A stretch of 64,000 nt of DNA from Selaginella moellendorffii. Its lineage: Eukaryota > Streptophyta > Lycopodiopsida > Selaginellales > Selaginellaceae. The notes under the pieces are model-generated. The model was not told the DNA's origin, searched no databases, and saw only the letters and a program-made list of their open reading frames with translations. The DNA lies in assembly GCF_000143415.4 (NCBI RefSeq), contig NW_003314264.1, forward strand, positions 3,653,229 to 3,717,228, read 5' to 3'. Within the stretch, counting starts at the first letter, position 1, and each line of letters opens with the position of its first letter. This document shows positions 57,022-64,000 of this stretch, in pieces. A program made the translations under genes and the position numbers.

Positions 57022-59583
57022 TTACCAGTAATCTTTGCACGAACAGCGTCCGTCCTTAAAGTTGTGGAACCGATGAGTATCCCTCACCAAAATCTCGCGA
57101 CCCCTGAGCTTGGAGATATACTTGGTGGCTGTGTGACAATCCGAGCACACTCTGAGGTTCTTGATAACTCGAAGAGGCGTTCCCGGAGGCGTACTGATGA
57201 GGCCAAACGCAATGGCCAATCGCTCGCTGTGATAAAAAAGCATGTCTTCCTTCCGCTCGTCTTCGACATCGTGCAGGATCATCTTAGTGTCAGGGATATA
57301 TCCCGCGGCTCTCATCTCTGAGTTTAGAACGTCCAGCTCTGCGTATATAGGATGACGCCGTGGATGGGACCTATCTCCCTCCAAAAACTCATGCACCCTG
57401 TTGAGAATCTCGATTGATGAACGACCTGGTTCTTTTTTCACGCCACGGCTACGCATCAATTTTCTCATTCTGTTGACACCGTCCCAGTCACCAGCTGCTG
57501 CATAAACGTTCGACAGAACCACGTAAGCTCCAGAATGGCTTGGATCGCGCTCAAGAACTTGCTCGGCTGCGGCTTTAGCTTGATCCGTCTTGTTGTGTGT
57601 CCGGCAGGCTCCAAGAAGTGTCATCCACAAGATGCCGTCTGGAAGACATCCCGAAAGCTTCAAGACGATATCTACTGCTTCCTGTATCCTCCCTGCCCTT
57701 CCCAAGAGGTCGACGACGCACCCATAGAGTTCTGGTGTTGGAGTAATGCTGAAATCTTGGAGCATAGCCACGAAATACTGATAACCATCTGTAACCGATC
57801 CGGAGTGACTTAATGCCGAGAGCACGCTCACGAAGCTCACTGCGTCTGCCTTCACACCATCTAGCTGCATCTGGTTGAAAAGCTGCAGAGTCTCGTCGTA
57901 ATACCCGTGTTGGGCATACGCCCCGAGCATAGAGTTCCAAACGAGTATGTCTCTCTTCGCCATCTTCTCGAAGACACTCATTGCCTCCGCCATTTTCCCG
58001 CACTTGCCATACATGTTGATCAGCGCCGTTTCCACGACCATCTCCATCCGAAACCGGTTCTCGATTATGTGACTGTGAATCTGCCTCCCCTTTTGCAGAG
58101 CCGCAAGGTGTGCGCAAGTATCCAGCACAGCGACAAGAGTAGCACTCGTAGGCCTGCGTCCTTCGAGCTGCATCTCCTGGAACAGCTGAAGAGCTTCCTT
58201 CCTAAAGCCATTCTGCGCGTAAGCAACACACATAACAGTCCAGGTAATGACATCCTTACTTCCCATGTCGACAAAAATCTTCCACGCTTGTCCGGGGGCC
58301 TCGCATCTCCCGTAGAGACTCATCAGAGCTGTAGCAACAACAGCATCTCTATCATATCCAGCCTCTTTCACAAGCTCATGTATCACCTTCCCTTTCGCCA
58401 AGCTCGTCAAGCTGGTATACACGTTGAGCATCAACACAAACGTGATGTCGTTTGCCTTGACCCCATCCTGCTGCAAGCGGCCAAAAAGCCTCACGGCCTC
58501 GCCAAAGTTCTCGTTTTGCACGTAGAGTGTGATGACTATGTTCCAAGTAACCACGTCCCTGTCCACCATATCCTCGAAAAGCCTCCGCGCGTCACCCAGG
58601 AGCCCAGCGTTGCCAAACATATTCACCGCGGAGTTCATCACCCGGACGTCGGACTCCATCACTCCCGAGGAAACCAAGCCGTAGACAAACTTCCCCTCGC
58701 TCAAGTAGTTTGGATCTCCATAAGCATTGAAGACGGTGTAGAGCGTGATCTTGTTCGGCACCACGCCGTCGAGCTGCATCCTCCGGTAGAGCCACCTCGC
58801 GAGAGCAAACTGATCGTGCTGGACACAAGCCGCGATCATGGCTGTCCATGAAACCACGTCCCTGTGCTCGAGCCTCTTGAAAGAATCCCAGGCGCCCCTG
58901 ACGCTGCCACACTTGTTATACATGTTTATCAGCGCCGTCCCCACGAACACATCGCCCTCGAATCCCTGCTGGAGGATTTGCCCGTGGATTTCCATCCCAT
59001 CCTTGAGCGATTCCGTGCTAGCGCAAGCGTTGAGGATCGCGACGTATGTCACCTTGGTCGGCATCACATCCTCCTCTTGCATCTGGTAGAACATCCCCAG
59101 CGCGCGATCGTAATCCCCTTGCTGGCAATAGATCCCGATCATCCTCGTCCACGCGAACACATCCTTGCGCTCCAAGATCTCGAAAACCTGCTGAGCCTCC
59201 GGCACGCTGCCGCATTGCGCATACATCTGGATCAAGTGGCCACAGACGAGATTGTTCTGCTCGAAACCCCGATCGCGGACGTGCCAGTGGACGCGCCGGC
59301 CGTGATCCACATTCTTGGCAGACGAGCAGCGCTGGAGCAGCGCCACGAAGAATGCGGTATCCGGCTTGAATCTCTTCCTCTCCCTGTCGCAGTCGCCGTC
59401 AAGAACACCGAGATCGTCCTTGATCTGAGAGAGAACCGCGAGGGGCGTCGGTTTCCTCGGCACGAGCTGGTCGCTGGCTGGAAATGCGCGTCAGAAGGAG
59501 GAGGTCCGATGGGATGAAATCGTCTTACCCGCGGCTTGGAGCTTCTGGATCTTGGATCGAGCTTGGCGCCTCCCAGGCAGCAT
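57022..59583 (-). CDS. DYW-type PPR protein (organelle RNA editing factor)
   Basis: Two exons: 59529-59583 and 57022-59477, separated by a 51-bp intron; 836 residues. The long exon alone has no in-frame ATG upstream of its first PPR motifs (a TGA precedes it). Splicing adds a start and a basic leader (MLPGRRQARSKIQKLQAA) suited to organelle import. The body has P-L-S PPR triplets (residues ~75-620), then E1/E2 (GILWMTLLGACRTHNKTD; VKKEPGRSSIEI). The DYW deaminase domain has the zinc/catalytic HSERLA, the CSDCH cluster and the terminal CSCKDYW. Such proteins choose a target C by their repeats and deaminate it to U in chloroplast or mitochondrial transcripts. It appears intact. Confidence 0.92.
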
Positions 59584-59691
59584 TCTTCTACCCTAAACCT
59601 CTAGCCATTTACCCGACTTGCGAATATGCGGCAGCATATCCTTGGTCTCTTTGAATCGTTATGACGAGTAAAAGCTTAACTTTCTCATCAT

Positions 59692-59764
59692 TCCATTGTC
59701 GTCTAGTCCGGTCAGGATACCTGGCTTTCACCCAGGCGACCCGGGTTCAAATCCCGGCAATGGA
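59692..59764 (+). tRNA. trnE: tRNA-Glu (TTC)
   Basis: Folds as a cloverleaf: acceptor TCCATTG/CAATGGA, anticodon stem CCTGG/CCAGG with loop CTTTCAC and anticodon TTC at 59727-59729, and T arm CCCGG-GTTCAAAT-CCCGG. No CCA is encoded, as expected for a eukaryotic nuclear gene. It ends 14 bp before the menG stop codon, on the opposite strand. Confidence 0.95.
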
Positions 59765-59777
59765 AAGTATCGCAGTT

Positions 59778-60967
59778 TTAAATTTTTTTGGAAACCACAA
59801 GAACGCCCATTAGCCCCCCAGCGATTTCATAGTGGACGGCCCTCGAGAATCCTGCTTGCGCTGCAATTTTTTCTAGCTCCTGCCCTGAAAATCCCTTCCC
59901 AAATTTGCAAAGATTTCTTTAGAACAAATGCAATACCTGTGTGGAAGTTCTCGATTGATTGCTTGAGGTACTCGTAGTCCTCGCGGAATCCAAACTGAGA
60001 GGCTACTGGAACGACAACATTGTCCAGCATCCAGCCCTGCACAGCGATACCATGACTGGTAATCTTAGAACAAACTGTGACAATCTTACTTGCAAGCTGC
60101 TTGTAACGGGATCGGTGCTTTTGTTGAAATCTAAGATGGATGCTAGAGCACCTGAACTTCAACAAACCCTCGATAGCCAATTCTCTTTTAGCAGCATTAT
60201 CATACCTGGCCTTAGAACACGTAAAATCTCTTCGAAAGCTCGAGGAATATCTCGAACGTTACGAAGGCCGTATCCAACCGTGACAGCGTCGAATTGTTCT
60301 ACGTCGAATGGCAAGTTTAGAGCATCGCCTAGGCACCACCTGCAAAAAGTCTACTCTTCCTGTTAAACATCAAACACTTCCCCATCCCCTTACTCAATGT
60401 TTCGTCGCCCATATGATTTCTTTTGTCGCTCCCTTGCCAAGGCTAGCTGTTCTTCAGCAAAATCGAGCCCAGTCACCTGTAAGGCCGAAAGATCATACCT
60501 TGCATCGGCTCGGACAAGAATTCCTACCTTGCCTCTGGGCCCGACTTTCTCCGCTAGAAGCATGGCCAAATCCCCACTGCCGCAGCATATATCAAGCACC
60601 GAGTCTCCAGCTTTGGCACTAGATAGATAATGAATGAATGTTAGGAGTTCCCGGGGGATGAGAACTCTCGGGAGTTTTTACCCGCTCCATCCGACAGCCA
60701 TCCTCTTCCAAATCCTGTGCTGCCCAAGGCTCAGCACATCATTCAGCTGGAAAAAGAAAATCCTTGAGAACTTTACTTGGAGGAGAGAGGAGAGCCACCT
60801 ACATTGTCATACATTGGAGCAATGCGATTGAACAGACGTTGCCGGTGCGCCGCTTGCTCGTCATCAACGGCCGACACTGGAAATCCTCGCGCGGAAAGTT
60901 TACCAATTCTGGAACCCAACGCCGGCCGCTGGAGCGCCGCCATCGACGTCGGCAGCTGCAGCGCCAT
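59778..60967 (-). CDS. menG: MenG, demethylphylloquinone methyltransferase, chloroplast
   Basis: Eight exons: 60803-60967, 60682-60746, 60528-60618, 60394-60476, 60206-60339, 60090-60151, 59937-60036, 59778-59884; 268 residues, frame kept throughout, introns 51-63 bp. It is a UbiE/COQ5-family methyltransferase using S-adenosylmethionine, performing the last ring methylation in phylloquinone (vitamin K1) synthesis for photosystem I. Motifs: [11 protein letters not shown], motif [29 protein letters not shown] and [13 protein letters not shown], the last typical of the plant MenG branch. The first ~35 residues look like a plastid transit peptide. Confidence 0.93.
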
Positions 60968-61620
60968 CGCAGGCTACAAAGCCCTAAAATCTATCTAAAA
61001 CAAAGTTGGGCGGTAACGAATTATGTGAAAAGAAAATGCGATCTCACTTGAGAACACACCTCGGAACACTTTTATTCTTTGACAATTAAATTAACACTTC
61101 ATTGCTCTATGACAATCTTATGATACAAATTCCAGGAAAAGTATGAACTTGTACAAGAGAAAAGGTGGAAACAGTGATCTAGGTAGTAGATGACATGTTA
61201 AGTGGCAAGTTAAGGAATCATTGAGGGGAGCTTGAATTGATCACTAGTGAAAGAAGGAAGCAAAAGTTTATCATAACAATCCAAAATTCTGGGAGATGAT
61301 GGGCATTATAAAAATTGTGGGCTTTAGAGGATAAAAGAAGGTATCACTCAACAACTTGGTCTTAGGAATAACTTCCTATCCTCTTTAAAAGAAGGAACAC
61401 AAATGTAAATGTGTTAAAAAAAATTCTTAGAGAGAAATCCAAATTTGACCCTCTCCATATTGAATATTCTTTTAGAATACTCCTATACACTAAACTACCA
61501 TTTACTACCTGGAAACCTGGAAGCTAGTAGCACGTACTTCGTCAGCCTTGGCCATCATTTTCTTCTTTTTGCTATCGAAGGTAATGATAATTAATAGAGC
61601 ACAAAGGGTTTCGACAAATC
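60968..61620. other. Intergenic region between divergent genes
   Basis: Holds the 5' regions of menG (minus) and the next methyltransferase (plus). AT-rich in the middle; no further gene seen. Confidence 0.6.
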
Positions 61621-63020
61621 ATGGAATCATCAAGACCGCTGGTCCTCGAGCCTTTCGGAGTGTTGCACCCAATCCTTCAAAAGCTGCCAGAATTTCTAGT
61701 GCGAAGGCTGATCCGCCGCGGTGTGGCAACGCAGCTGCGCTACTTGTATGGATTGTCCGCTGAAGAGCAGCTCCAGGGCCTTGTTAATTTCGTCCAGAGT
61801 AAGTTCTCCCTCTCATTCTAGTCGAATCAATCGATTTGCTTTGATCTTGTTTTGTAGATGCCAAGAAAATGCCCGTCATGGAAGCAGGGGGCTCTTTCCG
61901 GGACGAGCTTTACGATGTTGACTTCTTCAAACTCCTGCTTGGAAAGCATCTCAAGTACAGGTAGGAAGAACCCAAGATCTGATCATAGATCTCATGACAA
62001 TTAGAATGCTCAAATCTGAATGCTCAGCTGCTTGCTTTATGAGGATCCTTCGTTCACGGACGAGCAAGCTGAGGAAGCCATGTTTAAGCTGTGCTGCGAC
62101 AGAGCACGCATCCAGGACGGGCAGCGTATCTTGGATCTTGGAGGCGGCTATGGCGGACTGGCTATGTATACCGCGCAGAAGTTTCCTTCATGCCAGATTA
62201 CTTCCATAGCCGATTCAAGAGTCCAAACGGAGCACATCCAAGAGGAATGCAGGTAACAAGCACTCTCTCATTTCTTTTCTGGTGCCAAGGTCTTCCTTGC
62301 TTAATTGTAGAAAAAGAGGCCTGGTAAACGTTGAGGCGATTGATTGCGACATAACAAGCACCAAAATCACACAGACTTTCGATAGGATCTTCTGCATTGG
62401 CGTTTTCGAGGTGACAATAGAATATTAAATTCAAATCTTCCATCATTGATGTTCTAACTAAGCATTGTTGAAAATTTGAGCAGCACATGATAAACTATCA
62501 AAAGTTTATGAAGATAGTGTCTGATCTTACGAGCGAAGGAGGTCTCCTCTTCGTGGAACATGTCTGCCACAAGCTATTCGCGTACCGCACGGTAAATGCT
62601 CGCAATATCCTTTCGTTTTCTTTGCTAGTAACTACGTAAATCTCTCCTCCTTGTAATTTATCTCTAGACAACGGGCAACAGGATGCTGGCAGACGCATTG
62701 CCATTGTATTTCCAGGACGATTTTGTGATACTGGATCATTGGCGAGTAAATGGAACCCATCAAGGACGATCTTGGTAACCATATATTGATTCCATATAGC
62801 TTCACGCTCTTGAAAACCTTGCAGTGAAGCCTGGATGAGAAATCTGGATGCCAAATTCGACCAAGTTAGCGCCTTGTTTGCAAAGGCTTATGGGGAGGAC
62901 AATGCAAGCAAGAGACTGGCAGGCTTTAAATCAAACCTCCTCGTGGGCGCGGAAATGTTCAGCTACAACAATGGACAGGAATGGTTTGTTTCGCACAAGC
63001 TCTTCCAAAAGAGAGCCTAA
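61621..63020 (+). CDS. CFAS/coclaurine N-methyltransferase-like SAM methyltransferase
   Basis: Seven exons: 61621-61798, 61858-61960, 62028-62252, 62311-62410, 62484-62591, 62668-62774, 62825-63020; 338 residues with consistent phases. Family: cyclopropane-fatty-acid synthase-like methyltransferases that in seed plants include coclaurine N-methyltransferase. Motifs: YSSCLLYEDPSFTDEQAEEA, SAM motif I ILDLGGGYGGLAMYTA, the HMINYQKFMKIVSDLTSEGG segment, and a conserved C-terminus (MFSYNNGQEWFVSHKLFQK). Close homologues occur in plants without benzylisoquinoline alkaloids, so the substrate cannot be named; an amine or lipid is likely. Confidence 0.88.
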
Positions 63021-63387
63021 TTTCTACGCACTTAGACATGGTTTGCAAACAATATAATTCCTATCAAGATTTTAGAGTCGAGACTCACACATGAAACCCA
63101 AGGTTGCTAACCACAGCCAAGCCAATGGGCGGACAACGCGTGGACTACATATTCCTCTCTTTACGTTCTTATTGGATGGTCCATATCTCTCTGTTGTTCC
63201 TAGGCGAGGAGGAGGAGGCTATGGCGTAACGAGGTTTGCTTCCGCCATTTACTACTGGCAGCTCCGGCGGCGCTCTCGATCGAAGTCTAAGCAAAAGGTA
63301 TGCTCGATCTAGAATGGAATTCTATAAAATCTAGAGAGTTTTGATCTAGAGCGCATTCAAGATTGATTGATCTTTGTGCACAGCAAA
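63021..63387. other. Promoter/5' UTR of OEP16
   Basis: CCAAT at ~63121 and a TGCACAG before 63385 that could be a splice acceptor for a 5' UTR intron. An ORF from 63091 does not resemble a known protein. Confidence 0.4.
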
Positions 63388-64000
63388 ATGCCGAAAGGAA
63401 GGGTCTCCACCAGCGTGAATTCCCCAACCGTGGACATCGTAATTGACATGGGGAACCCATTCCTAAACAGGACTGTGGATGGATTTTTCAAGATTGGAGC
63501 TGTAAGCTTTCTAGATTCTGTGGTTGGCTTGTCCAATTTCTTCCCTTGATTTTCTTTTGCAGGTCAGTGCAGGACATGCAGCTGGCCAGGAAGCTTACAA
63601 AGTTCTCAAGAAACGTAAGTACCCCTCCAGGTGTTATTCTATTTGGTGGCAATTTTTTCTTCTCATTTTCTCTAGAGACTGTCACCAAGCATGATCTCGA
63701 GTATACGGTACGTCACATGAAATAAATTCGCGAGTGAAAATTTACTGTGTTACTGCAGCTCAAGCGAATGGGAAAAGACGGGTTACACTGGGGTAACTTT
63801 TAAAGTTCATGACTCAATCGAAGCTATCCTTCTTTTTCTTTTCTTTTTTTTTGTTTGTTTTTTCTGGTTTTCTCTCGGGAACATTTTTTAGGAGCCATCG
63901 CGGGACTCTATACGGGAATGGAGTATGGAATTGAGCGAGTTCGTGGGAAGCACGACTGGGTAAGTTCCATTCGTTTTTCTAGAGCGTCACTGATAGATCG
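63388..64000 (+). CDS. OEP16: OEP16-like outer envelope pore protein (partial, cut by window end)
   Basis: Exons in the window: 63388-63501, 63563-63614, 63676-63707, 63759-63792, 63892-63959, then a donor at 63960. The protein belongs to the Tim17/Tim22/PRAT family and forms an amino-acid-selective channel in the chloroplast outer envelope. Diagnostic words: VIDMGNPFLNRTVDGFFKIGA and YTGMEYGIERVRGKHDW. The C-terminal helices lie beyond 64000. The C+AG codon at the second junction (63614/63676) is my choice of two close acceptors. Confidence 0.88.

Overview
The window is nuclear DNA of a land plant, most likely a lycophyte such as Selaginella. The evidence is a cytosolic tRNA-Glu, a DYW-type and a long S-repeat pentatricopeptide (PPR) gene, a chloroplast MenG methyltransferase, OEP16, BAT1-type permeases, plant-type TTTAGGG arrays, and genes cut by many introns of about 45-65 bp. 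The species is inferred from gene style, not proven.

Left part, 1-20137: a stack of nested LTR retrotransposons that can be read from target-site duplications (TSDs). An old AT-rich element (E, minus strand) has its 5' LTR split by a related non-coding element D (3430-18735, TSD TAGAC). The 3' LTR of D was then hit twice. One hit is a chromodomain Ty3/gypsy element (3743-7977, TSD GGACC) with self-priming architecture and no reverse transcriptase. The other is a composite (8602-12442, TSD GTTCC) made of a gag-only minus-strand element, a patch of telomere repeats and a short TRIM-type element.

Middle part, 20138-41362: the most unusual object in the window, a roughly 21 kb unit bounded by 29-bp perfect terminal inverted repeats. 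It is interrupted by LTR element C (20535-28241, TSD CAAGA), which itself carries a solo TRIM LTR (TSD CACGT). The remaining ~13.5 kb holds a minus-strand gene resembling the DUF7869 transposase-like family, a small acidic ORF, and a long plus-strand multi-exon gene with a possible ParB-like region, acidic linkers and a C-terminal FCP1/HAD-type phosphatase domain. About 27 copies of a 20-24 bp palindrome (core TGGCATG-N-GGCC-N-CATGCCA) are scattered through this unit and were not seen outside it. Some fill tiny introns and two pairs lie inside coding sequence. Both large genes are broken only by in-frame TAG codons plus one or two frame slips. The chromovirus decay is also dominated by TAG, as expected if methylated CAG (CHG) sites were deaminated.

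Right part, 41363-64000: ordinary gene-rich DNA. In order: an S-repeat PPR gene with an array of TTGACT boxes upstream, a DUF3475/DUF668 (PSK SIMULATOR-like) gene, three tandem BAT1-type amino-acid permease genes each with a 19-nt microexon, a DYW-type PPR gene with a small first exon, tRNA-Glu(TTC) next to the 3' end of menG, a CFAS/coclaurine-N-methyltransferase-like gene, and the first five coding exons of OEP16, cut by the window end. All exon structures were built by eye from GT-AG sites, reading frame and recalled family sequences; no alignment or transcript data were available.
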